NCBI GenBank assembly: GCA_012927595.1
Contig: JABBOW010000033.1
Coordinates: 1-64,000 of the forward strand
DNA from: Cellulomonas sp.
GTDB taxonomy: Bacteria; Actinomycetota; Actinomycetes; Actinomycetales; Cellulomonadaceae
Direction: 5' to 3'
Length of the DNA stretch: 64,000 bases
Below the pieces are notes generated by a model, which saw nothing but the letters and a program-made list of their open reading frames with translations, did no database searches and was not told the DNA's origin. Position 1 is the first letter of the stretch. Each line of letters begins with the position of its first letter. This document shows, one piece after another, positions 38,164-47,044 of the stretch. The translations under genes were made by a program, and so were the position numbers.

Positions 38164-38613
38164 TCAGCCGGCGACGACGTTGACCGTGATGGTCGCGGAG
38201 ACCTCGGAGTGCATCCGGAGCTTCACCTTGTACTCCCCGACCGACTTGATCGGCTGACCGATCTCGATCTTGCGACGGTCGATGGACTGACCGCCGGTGG
38301 CCTTGACGGCCGCGGCGATCTCGGCGGTCGTGACGGCTCCGAACAGGCGACCGGAGCCGCCGGCCTTCGCCGTCACGACGACGGGCTTCGCCTGGAGCGA
38401 GTCACGAGCTGCCTTGGCCTCGTCGAGCGAAGCGATCTCGCGCGACTTGCGGGCTTGACGGATCGCCGTGATCTCCTTCTCGACGCCCTTGGACCAGGTG
38501 GTCGCGAGGCTGCGCGGGACGAGGAAGTTCCGGGCGTACCCGTCCTTCACCTCGACGACGTCGCCGGGCTCGCCGAGACCGGTGACCTCGTGGGTCAGAA
38601 TGAGCTTGGCCAT
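38164..38613 (-). CDS. rplI: 50S ribosomal protein L9
   Basis: The 149-residue protein has the L9 N-terminal domain ([20 protein letters not shown] with [10 protein letters not shown]), the long connecting helix and the C-terminal domain ending [16 protein letters not shown]. It is the last gene of the rpsF-ssb-rpsR-rplI unit, 15 bp after rpsR, with GGAGG before the ATG. Confidence 0.97.
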   Translation of the reverse strand: MAKLILTHEVTGLGEPGDVVEVKDGYARNFLVPRSLATTWSKGVEKEITAIRQARKSREIASLDEAKAARDSLQAKPVVVTAKAGGSGRLFGAVTTAEIAAAVKATGGQSIDRRKIEIGQPIKSVGEYKVKLRMHSEVSATITVNVVAG

Positions 38614-38628
38614 GGGGTTACCTCCTTC

Positions 38629-38865
38629 TCAGCGTGCGGACGACGAGTACGGCAGGAGTGCCATCTCGCGGGCGTTCTTGACTGCACGTGCGATCGCACG
38701 CTGCTCCTGCGTGGACACACCGGTCACCCGGCGCGCACGGATCTTTCCGCGGTCCGAGATGAACTTGCGCAGCAGCGCAGTGTCCTTGTAGTCGACGACG
38801 TCGATCTTCGCCGCCTTGAGCGGGTTGAGCTTCTTCTTAGGCTTGCGGACAACGGCCTTGGCCAT
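38629..38865 (-). CDS. rpsR: 30S ribosomal protein S18
   Basis: The 78-residue protein has the S18 core [20 protein letters not shown] and [22 protein letters not shown]. The N-terminus ([20 protein letters not shown]) lacks the zinc-binding cysteines of the C+ paralogue, so it works without zinc. The ATG at 38865 is the only sensible start, although the frame is open upstream. Confidence 0.97.
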   Translation of the reverse strand: MAKAVVRKPKKKLNPLKAAKIDVVDYKDTALLRKFISDRGKIRARRVTGVSTQEQRAIARAVKNAREMALLPYSSSAR

Positions 38866-38947
38866 CGCGGTGCTCCTTGTCATGAAGTGCTGGAGCCCGG
38901 GGCGTTGCCATACCCCGGGATGGTGTGTCAGTGGTGCTGGACGTCGA

Positions 38948-39493
38948 TCAGAACGGGGGCTCGTCGGAGAATCCGCCGGTGCTCGCAGAACCGCCGGGGG
39001 CCGGCGTGGCCCACGGGTCGTCCTGCTGACCGCCGGAGGCGCCGCCGTAGCTGCCGCCCCCGCCGCCGCCGCCTCCGTTGAAGCCGCCGCCACCGCCTGC
39101 GCCGAACCCGCCACCGCCGCCACCGGACCGCTGGGTCCGGGTGACCTTGGCGCTGGCGTAGCGCAGGGATGGGCCGACCTCATCGACCTGGAGCTCGACG
39201 ACGGTGCGCTTCTCGCCCTCACGGGTGTCGTACGAACGCTGCACGAGCCTGCCCGTCGCGATGACGCGCATGCCCTTGGTGAGCGACTCAGCGACCGACT
39301 CGGCTGCCTCCCGCCAGATCGAGCAGCGCATGAACAGCGTGTCGCTGTCCTTCCACTCGTTGGTCTGACGGTCGAACGTGCGCGGAGTGGATGCCACGGT
39401 GAAGTTCGCGACAGCCGCACCCGACGGGGTGAAGCGCAGCTCCGGGTCCCCGGTCAGGTTCCCGATCACCGTGATGACGGTCTCACCAGCCAT
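38948..39493 (-). CDS. ssb: Single-stranded DNA-binding protein
   Basis: The 181-residue protein has the OB-fold ([35 protein letters not shown]), a long Gly-rich linker and the acidic tip SDEPPF that recruits replication and repair proteins. Position between rpsF and rpsR is the conserved one for the essential SSB. Confidence 0.97.
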   Translation of the reverse strand: MAGETVITVIGNLTGDPELRFTPSGAAVANFTVASTPRTFDRQTNEWKDSDTLFMRCSIWREAAESVAESLTKGMRVIATGRLVQRSYDTREGEKRTVVELQVDEVGPSLRYASAKVTRTQRSGGGGGGFGAGGGGGFNGGGGGGGGSYGGASGGQQDDPWATPAPGGSASTGGFSDEPPF

Positions 39494-39565
39494 GCCAGCT
39501 CCTCGTACAAGAGAGTTCGTCTGAGACGTTCAGTTGATGCGCAGGGTACTCACGTGATCCGACGC

Positions 39566-39859
39566 TCAGGCGTCGGCGCGGAGCACCTTGGTGCGCAGCA
39601 CGACCTCGTTGAGGCCCAGCTGACGGTCGAGCTCCTTGGCGGTCGCAGGCGACGCCGTGAAGTCGATGACCGCGTAGATGCCTTCGGACTTCTTCTGGAT
39701 GTCGTACGCCAGGCGGCGCTTGCCCCAGATGTCGACCTTGTCGACCGTGCCGCCATCGTTCTTGATGACGGTCAGGTACTTGTCGAGCGAGGGAGCGACT
39801 GTGCGCTCCTCGATCTCGGGATCGAGGATGATCATGATCTCGTACTGACGCAGGCTCAT
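39566..39859 (-). CDS. rpsF: 30S ribosomal protein S6
   Basis: The 97-residue protein matches S6: [42 protein letters not shown] and the C-terminal [17 protein letters not shown]. The ATG at 39859 follows AGGAGG; an upstream ATG would include the Shine-Dalgarno sequence as codons. First gene of the operon. Confidence 0.96.
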   Translation of the reverse strand: MSLRQYEIMIILDPEIEERTVAPSLDKYLTVIKNDGGTVDKVDIWGKRRLAYDIQKKSEGIYAVIDFTASPATAKELDRQLGLNEVVLRTKVLRADA

Positions 39860-40055
39860 ACCCACCTCCTCTGGTCTCAACGGTCACGGTCTGTCCGTGA
39901 CAGGAGGGTTCTCGTGCGTCGCTGCACCCTCGTCCGGCTCGCGCCTCGCAGGGGTGCTGCCCGTGGCCGACGACGATAGGCGCCGACGACCGGTGGGCAC
40001 AGCAGTGCACAAGGCTACCCGGTCCGGACCCCTGGTCCGAACCGGAGCCCCGTCA

Positions 40056-42452
40056 TCATGCGGCGGGTGCGACCGTAGGGGTCGCGGATGGCGTGGCAGC
40101 GACCGTCGGGGTCGGTGTAGCGACAGGCGGCGGTCCGGTCGAGACGACGAGCGTGACCGTGCCCTGCGGAGCGAGCATCGCCCCGGCCGCCGGGTCGACC
40201 CGGACGACCTTGCCGGCCGGCACGGTCGCCGACGACTCCTTCGTCACCGCGGGCTGCAGCCCGGCATTGAGCACGGCGGCCTCCGCATCCGACAGGAGCT
40301 TGCCCTCGAGGCCGGTCGGGACGGCGATCTGCGTCACGGGCGCCGGCGTCACGACGGGCGCAGCCGTGTCGGTCGGGGTCTGGGTCGGGGTCGGGATCGA
40401 CGTCGCGGTGGGTGCACCGCCGACGTTCGCGCGCGCCGGGAAGGGCGTCTGCGTCGCGTAGGGCGCCATGGCCAGGACCGGCTTCATGTAGGACGCCCAC
40501 AGCGCGGCCGGCCAGGTGCCGCCGGTGATCGAATTCGGCTTGCTACCGGGCTTCCCGAACGTGTCGATCGGCACCTGGTCGTGCCCGCTAGCGCCACCGG
40601 CCTGGCTGAGCGCGACAGCTGTGGATATCTCCGGGGTGAAGCCGACGAACCACGCCGACTGGTTCGTCTCGCTCGTGCCCGTCTTGCCTGCGATCGGACG
40701 GCCGAGCGGCTTGACCCACTGCTTCCCGGAGCCACTCTGCACGACCTGCTGCATCGCGAAGGTCGTGTCAGCCATCACGTCGGCCGCAAAGCGCTGCTCG
40801 TGCACCTTCTCCCCCTTGTAGGCCACGGAATCGTCCTTGAGGTACCGGACCTCGCTCACGATGAACGGGGTCGAGTAGGTGCCCTGTGCCGCGATGGTCG
40901 CGTACGCGCTCGCCATGTCGAGCGGATGCACGGCGTCGGTACCCAGGACGTTCGCCCGGTTGGGGTCGGGCGTCGTCGTGACTCCGGCCTGGCTGGCCGC
41001 TCCCGCGGTCTTGTCGGGACCGATCTTCAGGTTGAGCTGGGCGTAGACCGTGTTCACGGACTGCGCGGTAGCCGTCACGAGGTCGATGCTCCCGAACTGC
41101 GTGGGCTCGAAGTTGTGCACAGACCAGTCGCCGAACTTCTGCGGGGTGTTGCCGTTGAACCTCGTAGTGAGCGGGACACCTTGCTGGAGAGCGGCAATGA
41201 GCGCGAACGGCTTGAACGTCGAACCTGCCTGGACAGCGTCGAGCGTCACGCGGTTGACCGCGTCGGTGAGGGGGTCGGGGCCGCCGTACATGGAGACGAT
41301 CGCACCAGTCTTCGGTCGGATCGACACGAGCGCGACCTTCAGCTGCGGACTGGGCTGCGCGCCCGCGAGAGTCCCGTCCAGCAGGCCGCCGACTGCCCGC
41401 ACGGCCTCGTCCTGCACGGGCTTCTCGATCGTCGTGATGATGGTCAGGCCACCACCGTCGATCGTGTCGTCGGTGAAGGCCCCGGTCGCGGTCAGCTCGG
41501 TGCGCACGCGCTGCAGGATGTAGCCGTTGACCCCCTGATAGGTCTCAGCGACCTTGTACTCAACCGTCGCGGGCATGCCCTTCTGCACCGCGTCGTCGTG
41601 CTCGGCCTGCGTGATGGCCTTGTCGGTCAGCATCGCGTCGAGCACGATCTTCCACTTGGCCTGCGCCTTGTCGGGGCTCTTCGCCGGGTCCCAGTTGTTA
41701 GGCGACGGGATGATGCCTGCCAGCACCGCGGACTGCGAGAGCGTCAGGTCCTTGGCGTCGACCCCGAAGAACGACCGCGCCGCGACCTGGATCCCGTACG
41801 AGTCCCGCCCGAAGTAGATGGTGTTCAGGTAGTTGCCGAGCACGACCTTCTTGTCCTGGTCGCGCGCGATCTTGATCGCGAGGATCGCTTCCTTGAACTT
41901 GCCGACGTAGTCGGCGCGCGTCGACCGCGTCGCGTAGTAACGGTGCGCGTACTGCTGCGTGAGCGTGGACCCGCCCTGCAGGCTGCCACCGCGAAGGTTG
42001 TTCAGGAGGGCGCGGCCGGTCCCTGTGATCGACACGCCGCTGTTGTCCCAGAAGGTGCGGTCCTCGCCGGCGACGACCGCGTTGCCCACATGGGCGGGCA
42101 GGGTGGCGAAGTCCACGATCTCGCGGCGCTGCACGGCGAACGTCCCCATGGCCGTGCCGCGCGTCCCGTCCGCATTGTTCGCGAAGTAGACGGTCGACGC
42201 CTGCGTCGCGGTGTCTTTGGCCGGGTCGGGGATCGAGGTGAGCGCGTAGGCCGCGACGACGGCGCCGAGGCCGAGAAAGCAGACCGTCAGGAAGCCACCG
42301 AGGAGGAATCGCCACGACGGGAGCCACCGGTGCAGACCGTGGAGGCCGTGCCGGGGGTAGTCGAAGAACCGGCGAGGCCGTTTCGGGGTCGCGGCGACGC
42401 GCGACCTGCTGCGTCCTGAGGGCTGGGCTGCCCGACGGTTCGTGCCTGCCAA
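40056..42452 (-). CDS. Class A penicillin-binding protein with PASTA domain
   Basis: The 798-residue enzyme has a basic cytoplasmic tail, one membrane helix (about residues 48-70), a GT51 glycosyltransferase domain (VVAGEDRTFWDNSGVS, GGSTLTQQYAHRYY), a transpeptidase domain (SxxK in QAGSTFKPFALI, SVN in AQSVNTVYAQ, KTGT in IAGKTGTSETNQS) and a C-terminal PASTA domain (VPTGLEGKLLSDAEAAVLNAG) between Pro/Thr linkers. It polymerises and cross-links peptidoglycan. The start appears to be TTG at 42452, with AGGAAGG 7 nt upstream. Confidence 0.93.
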   Translation of the reverse strand: MAGTNRRAAQPSGRSRSRVAATPKRPRRFFDYPRHGLHGLHRWLPSWRFLLGGFLTVCFLGLGAVVAAYALTSIPDPAKDTATQASTVYFANNADGTRGTAMGTFAVQRREIVDFATLPAHVGNAVVAGEDRTFWDNSGVSITGTGRALLNNLRGGSLQGGSTLTQQYAHRYYATRSTRADYVGKFKEAILAIKIARDQDKKVVLGNYLNTIYFGRDSYGIQVAARSFFGVDAKDLTLSQSAVLAGIIPSPNNWDPAKSPDKAQAKWKIVLDAMLTDKAITQAEHDDAVQKGMPATVEYKVAETYQGVNGYILQRVRTELTATGAFTDDTIDGGGLTIITTIEKPVQDEAVRAVGGLLDGTLAGAQPSPQLKVALVSIRPKTGAIVSMYGGPDPLTDAVNRVTLDAVQAGSTFKPFALIAALQQGVPLTTRFNGNTPQKFGDWSVHNFEPTQFGSIDLVTATAQSVNTVYAQLNLKIGPDKTAGAASQAGVTTTPDPNRANVLGTDAVHPLDMASAYATIAAQGTYSTPFIVSEVRYLKDDSVAYKGEKVHEQRFAADVMADTTFAMQQVVQSGSGKQWVKPLGRPIAGKTGTSETNQSAWFVGFTPEISTAVALSQAGGASGHDQVPIDTFGKPGSKPNSITGGTWPAALWASYMKPVLAMAPYATQTPFPARANVGGAPTATSIPTPTQTPTDTAAPVVTPAPVTQIAVPTGLEGKLLSDAEAAVLNAGLQPAVTKESSATVPAGKVVRVDPAAGAMLAPQGTVTLVVSTGPPPVATPTPTVAATPSATPTVAPAA

Positions 42453-42645
42453 CGCACTGCCTTCCTGCTGACGATCCGGTCCGCAGTCAGGTCGGCCGAG
42501 GGCCGGGACGTGGCTGCCGGTTCAGTATGAACGACCCCGCTGTTCGCTCTGTCGAACCGCGGCCCGCGGGCCACCACCTTCACATGATCGGCGGGGGTCC
42601 ACGGGGTCAGGTACTTGCCGTGCAGGTCCCTCGGACGTATTGTGA

Positions 42646-42668
42646 CGATGTATCCATTCGATACATCG
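42646..42668 (+). promoter_or_regulatory. Palindromic operator of the padR-ino1 operon
   Basis: Perfect 9-bp arms CGATGTATC and GATACATCG flank a 5-nt spacer, 63-85 bp before the PadR start. The ATGTAT..ATACAT core is the type of site bound by PadR regulators. A TTGTGA just upstream could be the -35 element, so binding would repress the operon. Confidence 0.65.
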
Positions 42669-42730
42669 AGCGCGCTGCTCTGCGGCGGGCCGTGAGCCAA
42701 GACCCTAGGGCAACCAGCAGGAGGTGGCAC

Positions 42731-43390
42731 GTGCGCGGACGCTCCGACGTCCTCGAGCCGGCCATCCTGGGCCTGCTCCACCAGACCCCCATGCACGGCT
42801 ATGAGCTGCGCAAGCGCCTGAACGTCGTACTCGGCTCGTTCAGGGCGCTGTCCTACGGCTCGCTGTACCCGTGCCTCCGCTCGCTCGTCGAGCAGGGCTG
42901 GATCATCGGCTCCGACTCCCCCTCGGCACCACCGCATGCCCTGACCGGCAAGCGCGGCCGCATCGTCTACGAGCTGACCGCGGACGGCAAGGAGAAGTTC
43001 CAGGAGATCCTCTCCTCGTCGGGCCCCGCCACGTGGGAGGACGAGAACTTCGACGTCCGCTTCGCGTTCTTCGCGCAGACCGACACCGAGACCCGCCTGC
43101 GGATCCTGGAGGGCCGGCGCAGCCGGCTCACCGAACGGCTCGAGACGATCCGGCAGTCGTTCACCCGGACCCGCGAGCGCGTGGACGAGTACACCCTCGA
43201 GCTCCAGCGGCACGGCCTCGAGCAGGTCGAGCGCGAGGTGCGCTGGCTTGACGGCCTCATCGACAACGAGCGCGGGAACGACCGCGTCCGTATCCATGGC
43301 ATCGGCCGCCCGGCCGTTGTCGACACCCCCCATGCTGACGACGGCGCACCCACCGTCCCGGCAGACACAACCGAGAAGGAGCGAGGATGA
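42731..43390 (+). CDS. PadR-family transcriptional regulator
   Basis: The 219-residue protein has the PadR winged helix ([55 protein letters not shown]) and a C-terminal helical dimerisation region. The GTG at 42731 follows AGGAGGTGG. It overlaps ino1 by 4 bp, a pairing conserved in actinobacteria, so it is likely to sense a signal linked to inositol or mycothiol supply and to act on the palindrome upstream. Confidence 0.9.
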   Translation: MRGRSDVLEPAILGLLHQTPMHGYELRKRLNVVLGSFRALSYGSLYPCLRSLVEQGWIIGSDSPSAPPHALTGKRGRIVYELTADGKEKFQEILSSSGPATWEDENFDVRFAFFAQTDTETRLRILEGRRSRLTERLETIRQSFTRTRERVDEYTLELQRHGLEQVEREVRWLDGLIDNERGNDRVRIHGIGRPAVVDTPHADDGAPTVPADTTEKERG

Positions 43391-44466
43391 CTTCCATCCG
43401 CGTAGCCATCGTCGGCGTCGGCAACTGCGCCGCGTCGCTGATCCAGGGCGTCCACTTCTACGCCGACGCCGACCCGAGCAGCACCGTGCCCGGCCTCATG
43501 CACGTGCAGTTCGGCCCGTACCACGTGCGTGACCTCGAGTTCGTCGCCGCGTTCGACGTCGACGCGAAGAAGGTCGGCTTCGACCTGTCCGAGGCCATCA
43601 CCGCGTCGGAGAACAACACGATCAAGTTCGCTGACGTCCCGCCGCTCGGCGTGACGGTCCAGCGCGGTCACACCTACGACGGCCTCGGCAAGTACTACTC
43701 CGAGACCATCGAGCAGTCGGACGCCGAGCCCGTCGACGTCGTGCAGGTGCTCAAGGACCGCAAGGTCGACGTGCTCGTCTCCTACCTCCCGGTGGGCTCC
43801 GAGATCGCAGACAAGTTCTATGCACAGTGCGCGATCGACGCCAAGGTCGCGTTCGTCAACGCGCTGCCCGTCTTCATCGCGTCGGACCCCGAGTGGGCCG
43901 CGAAGTTCGAGGCTGCCGGCGTGCCGATCATCGGCGACGACATCAAGTCGCAGGTCGGCGCGACCATCACGCACCGTGTGCTCGCGCGTCTGTTCGAGGA
44001 CCGCGGCGTCATCCTGGACCGCACGTACCAGCTGAACGTCGGCGGCAACATGGACTTCAAGAACATGTTGGAACGCGACCGCCTGATGTCCAAGAAGATC
44101 TCCAAGACGCAGTCGGTCACGTCGAACATGGACCACAAGCTCGACCCGCGCAACGTGCACATCGGCCCGTCGGACTACATCCAGTGGCTCGACGACCGCA
44201 AGTGGGCCTACGTCCGCCTCGAGGGTCGCGCCTTCGGTGAGGTGCCCCTGAACCTCGAGTACAAGCTCGAGGTCTGGGACTCCCCCAACTCGGCCGGCAT
44301 CATCATCGACGCCGTCCGCGCCGCGATGATCGCGAAGGACCGCGGCATCGGCGGCCCGATCCTGTCCGCGGCGACGTACTTCATGAAGTCGCCGCCGGTC
44401 CAGCACGAGGACCAGGACGGGCGCAAGCTCGTCGAGGCCTTCATCCGCGGCGAGGTCGAGCGCTGA
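43387..44466 (+). CDS. ino1: Inositol-3-phosphate synthase
   Basis: The 359-residue enzyme converts glucose-6-phosphate to inositol-3-phosphate with NAD, the first step to phosphatidylinositol and mycothiol. Seen: the dinucleotide motif [30 protein letters not shown] and [30 protein letters not shown], all conserved in actinobacterial MIPS. Translationally coupled to padR; a terminator follows. Confidence 0.95.
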   Translation: MTSIRVAIVGVGNCAASLIQGVHFYADADPSSTVPGLMHVQFGPYHVRDLEFVAAFDVDAKKVGFDLSEAITASENNTIKFADVPPLGVTVQRGHTYDGLGKYYSETIEQSDAEPVDVVQVLKDRKVDVLVSYLPVGSEIADKFYAQCAIDAKVAFVNALPVFIASDPEWAAKFEAAGVPIIGDDIKSQVGATITHRVLARLFEDRGVILDRTYQLNVGGNMDFKNMLERDRLMSKKISKTQSVTSNMDHKLDPRNVHIGPSDYIQWLDDRKWAYVRLEGRAFGEVPLNLEYKLEVWDSPNSAGIIIDAVRAAMIAKDRGIGGPILSAATYFMKSPPVQHEDQDGRKLVEAFIRGEVER

Positions 44467-44486
44467 CCCGCAGCACCCTGCGGGTC

Positions 44487-44521
44487 GAGGGGCCCGGCGA
44501 GCACGTCTCGCCGGGGCCCTC
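44487..44521 (+). terminator. Terminator after ino1
   Basis: A 15-bp stem with a single mismatch (44487-44501 with 44507-44521) and a 5-nt loop, 20 bp after the ino1 stop. No T-run. Confidence 0.8.
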
Positions 44522-44545
44522 GTCTGTCCGGCGTAGCGTGGACCC

Positions 44546-45739
44546 GTGTCACTACCACCCCTCGTCGAGCCTGCCGACGGCCTGAGCCCGGCCGAGCTGG
44601 CCCGCTACGCGCGGCACGTGATCATCCCCGGCCTCGGTCTCGACGGTCAGCGCCGGCTCAAGAACGCCCGGGTCCTCGTCGTGGGCGCGGGCGGTCTCGG
44701 CTCCCCGGCCCTGCTCTACCTCGCGGCTGCGGGCGTGGGGACCCTCGGGATCGTGGACGACGACGATGTCGAGCTCTCGAACCTCCAGCGGCAGGTCATC
44801 CACGGGTCCGACGACGTCGGCCGGGCCAAGGTCGACAGCGCGCGCGACGCGATCTGTTCCGTCAACCCGCTCGTCGACGTCGTGACCCATCACGTGCGGC
44901 TCGACGCCTCGAACGCCCTCGAGATCCTCGCGGCGTATGACCTCGTCCTAGACGGCGCCGACAACTTCGCGACCCGCTACCTCGTGAACGACGCGTGCGC
45001 GATGCTCGGCAAGCCGTGCGTGTGGGGCTCGATCCTGCGGTTCGACGGCCAGACGACGGTGTTCTGGGCCGATCCCCCTGCGGGCAGCGGGGTCGAGGGC
45101 GTCCAGTACCGCGACGTGTTCCCGAACCCGCCGGCGCCGGGCACCGTGCCGTCGTGCGCTCAGGGCGGCGTCCTCGGCGTCCTGTGCGCGGCAATCGGCT
45201 CGGTCATGGCCAACGAGGCCGTCAAGCTCATCACGGGCCTCGGCGAGCCGCTGCTGGGCCGGCTGCTCACGTTCGACGCGCTGAGCGCGCGGTGGCGTGA
45301 GATCCAGGTCCGTCCCGACCCGCGCCGGGCTCCCGCAGGCCGCCTCGAGGACATCGAGCTCGCTTGCGGTGTCCCGGCTGCCGCTGCGGCCGGGTCCAAC
45401 GACGTCCTGCCCACGATCTCCGCTCCCCGGCTCGCGGAACGGCTCGCCGCGCGCGACCGCGGCGCCGACGACTTCGACCTCGTCGACGTGCGGGAGCCCG
45501 CCGAGCACGACCTCGTCGCGATCCCCGGCGCGAGGCTCGTGCCCCGCGCCGGGTTCCTCGACGGATCGGCGTTCGCACTGATCGACCCCGACCGGGAGCT
45601 GATCCTGCACTGCCGGTCGGGCGTGCGCTCGGCCGAGGTCCTGGCCCTCGCCACCGCGCGCGGGTTCGACGCGCGGCACCTCGACGGCGGGGTGCTTGCG
45701 TGGGTCGATCTCGTGGAGCCCGACAAGCCGCGCTACTGA
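44546..45739 (+). CDS. moeZ: MoeB/ThiF-type adenylyltransferase with C-terminal rhodanese domain (MoeZ)
   Basis: The 397-residue protein activates the C-terminus of small sulfur carriers such as MoaD. The E1-like domain has VLVVGAGGLGSPALLYLAA, LSNLQRQVIHGSDDVG and a Cys in VPSCAQGG. The rhodanese domain (about residues 290-397) carries the persulfide Cys356 in LHCRSGVRSAE. Joined domains are typical of actinobacterial MoeZ. TAGCGT lies 6 nt before the GTG, so the mRNA is probably leaderless. It supports the molybdenum enzyme DmsA encoded 9 kb away. Confidence 0.9.
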   Translation: MSLPPLVEPADGLSPAELARYARHVIIPGLGLDGQRRLKNARVLVVGAGGLGSPALLYLAAAGVGTLGIVDDDDVELSNLQRQVIHGSDDVGRAKVDSARDAICSVNPLVDVVTHHVRLDASNALEILAAYDLVLDGADNFATRYLVNDACAMLGKPCVWGSILRFDGQTTVFWADPPAGSGVEGVQYRDVFPNPPAPGTVPSCAQGGVLGVLCAAIGSVMANEAVKLITGLGEPLLGRLLTFDALSARWREIQVRPDPRRAPAGRLEDIELACGVPAAAAAGSNDVLPTISAPRLAERLAARDRGADDFDLVDVREPAEHDLVAIPGARLVPRAGFLDGSAFALIDPDRELILHCRSGVRSAEVLALATARGFDARHLDGGVLAWVDLVEPDKPRY

Positions 45740-45765
45740 TCCGACGGCGTGGCCGGCGGGCCGGG

Positions 45766-46254
45766 TCACTCGTCGGGGTTGCGCCGCCAGGTGCCGCTTC
45801 GACCGCCGGTCTTCTCCTCGACGCGGATGTCGGTGATGACGGCTGCCCGGTCGACAGCCTTGATCATGTCGATGATCGTCAGCCCGGCCGCCGCCACGCA
45901 GGTCAGGGCCTCCATCTCAACGCCCGTCCGGTCCGCCGTCCGGACCGTCGCCAGGATCGCCACCCCGGCGTCGGTCACGTCGAGGTCGACGACGACGCCG
46001 TGGATGGCGATGGGGTGGCACAGCGGCACGAGGTCGGGCGTCCGCTTCGCTGCCTGGATGCCCGCGATGCGCGCGACGGCCAGTGCGTCGCCCTTCGGGA
46101 CCCCTTCGCCCCGCAGGAGCGAGACGACGTGCGCGGTCGTGTGCACGAACCCGGTCGCGGTCGCACTGCGGACCGTGACGTCCTTGGCGCTGACGTCGAC
46201 CATGCGCGCGGCACCGCGCCCGTCGACGTGCGTCAGCTCGCCGTGCTCAGTCAC
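45766..46254 (-). CDS. moaC: Cyclic pyranopterin monophosphate synthase
   Basis: The 162-residue protein has the MoaC signatures LTHVDGRGAARMVDVSAK, AKRTPDLVPLCHPI and GVEMEALTCVAAAGLTIIDM. It completes the conversion of GTP to cyclic pyranopterin in molybdenum cofactor synthesis. The GTG overlaps the upstream TetR gene stop by 4 bp, an unusual operon partner. Confidence 0.95.
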   Translation of the reverse strand: MTEHGELTHVDGRGAARMVDVSAKDVTVRSATATGFVHTTAHVVSLLRGEGVPKGDALAVARIAGIQAAKRTPDLVPLCHPIAIHGVVVDLDVTDAGVAILATVRTADRTGVEMEALTCVAAAGLTIIDMIKAVDRAAVITDIRVEEKTGGRSGTWRRNPDE

Positions 46255-46940
46255 TGTCGTTCTCCTTGCATGTCTCGGATCGCCGGGTCCGGCGCACCGG
46301 TCCCCGCCCGCCCGGCTGGCCCGACACTACCCACGTCCGACGACCTCTCCGGCGGCCACGCCTGGCAGCCAGGCCGCGCGAGCGCGTTCCAGATCCACAC
46401 GGCTACCTGCTCGGGAGGGACGGGATCGGTCGACTCGAGCCACGCGATGAGCATGCCGAGCAGCGACCCAGCCACGGCGGCGGCAGCGATCTCGACCGGC
46501 ATCCCCAGGTCTGCCTCGTCCTGGCCGTACTGCGCGTAGCCGGTCATGGCCACCGCGGCGATCCGGTTCCGCAGGCGGGCGACGGCGATCGACGAGCCGT
46601 GCTCGCCGAGGGCCAGCCGGTAGAGCGCTGCGTGCGCGTACACGTGGCGGGTGTAGCGCAGCACGAGCTCGGGAGGCGCGGTGTCGCCGGGGATCGCGGC
46701 AGCGTCGAGGGACGCGAGGTCTGCCCCGACCGCGGCGGCCTGCGCGTCGAGTGCGTCCGCGAGCAGGGTCTCCCTGTCGCTGTAGTGCTGGTAGAACGAG
46801 CTCCGGTTGACCTCGGCGTGGTCGGCGATCTCGGCCACGGTGATCTCGTCGAGCGGCTGGTCACGCGTCAGGTCGAGCAGGGCCGTCTGGAGCATGCGAC
46901 GGGTTCGCGCGATGCGTGGGTCCAGCTGCGGTGCTGTCAT
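46251..46940 (-). CDS. TetR-family regulator
   Basis: The 229-residue protein has an N-terminal helix-turn-helix (RRMLQTALLDLTRDQ, EITVAEIADHAEVNRSSFYQHYSDRE) and a TetR_C-like ligand domain. The ATG at 46940 follows GGAGGAG. It is divergent from an MMPL exporter with repeats in between, the classic repressor-exporter arrangement, and co-transcribed with moaC. Confidence 0.88.
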   Translation of the reverse strand: MTAPQLDPRIARTRRMLQTALLDLTRDQPLDEITVAEIADHAEVNRSSFYQHYSDRETLLADALDAQAAAVGADLASLDAAAIPGDTAPPELVLRYTRHVYAHAALYRLALGEHGSSIAVARLRNRIAAVAMTGYAQYGQDEADLGMPVEIAAAAVAGSLLGMLIAWLESTDPVPPEQVAVWIWNALARPGCQAWPPERSSDVGSVGPAGRAGTGAPDPAIRDMQGERQ

Positions 46941-46994
46941 GTCCCGCTCTCCTCCCGAGATCATGGGGCTCCTGCGCTCCTGAAATGCCGAACG

Positions 46995-47024
46995 ACATCT
47001 GTCGGATATCCTACGTCTGTCGGA
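46995..47024. promoter_or_regulatory. Candidate TetR operator repeats in the divergent promoter
   Basis: ACATCTGTCGGA (46995-47006) and ACGTCTGTCGGA (47013-47024) are direct repeats with an 18-bp period and one mismatch. The first overlaps a CGACA-TC-TGTCG inverted repeat. They sit between the two divergent start codons and end 20 bp before the MMPL GTG. Confidence 0.55.
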
Positions 47025-47044
47025 CTTCAGGAGATGAGGATCTC

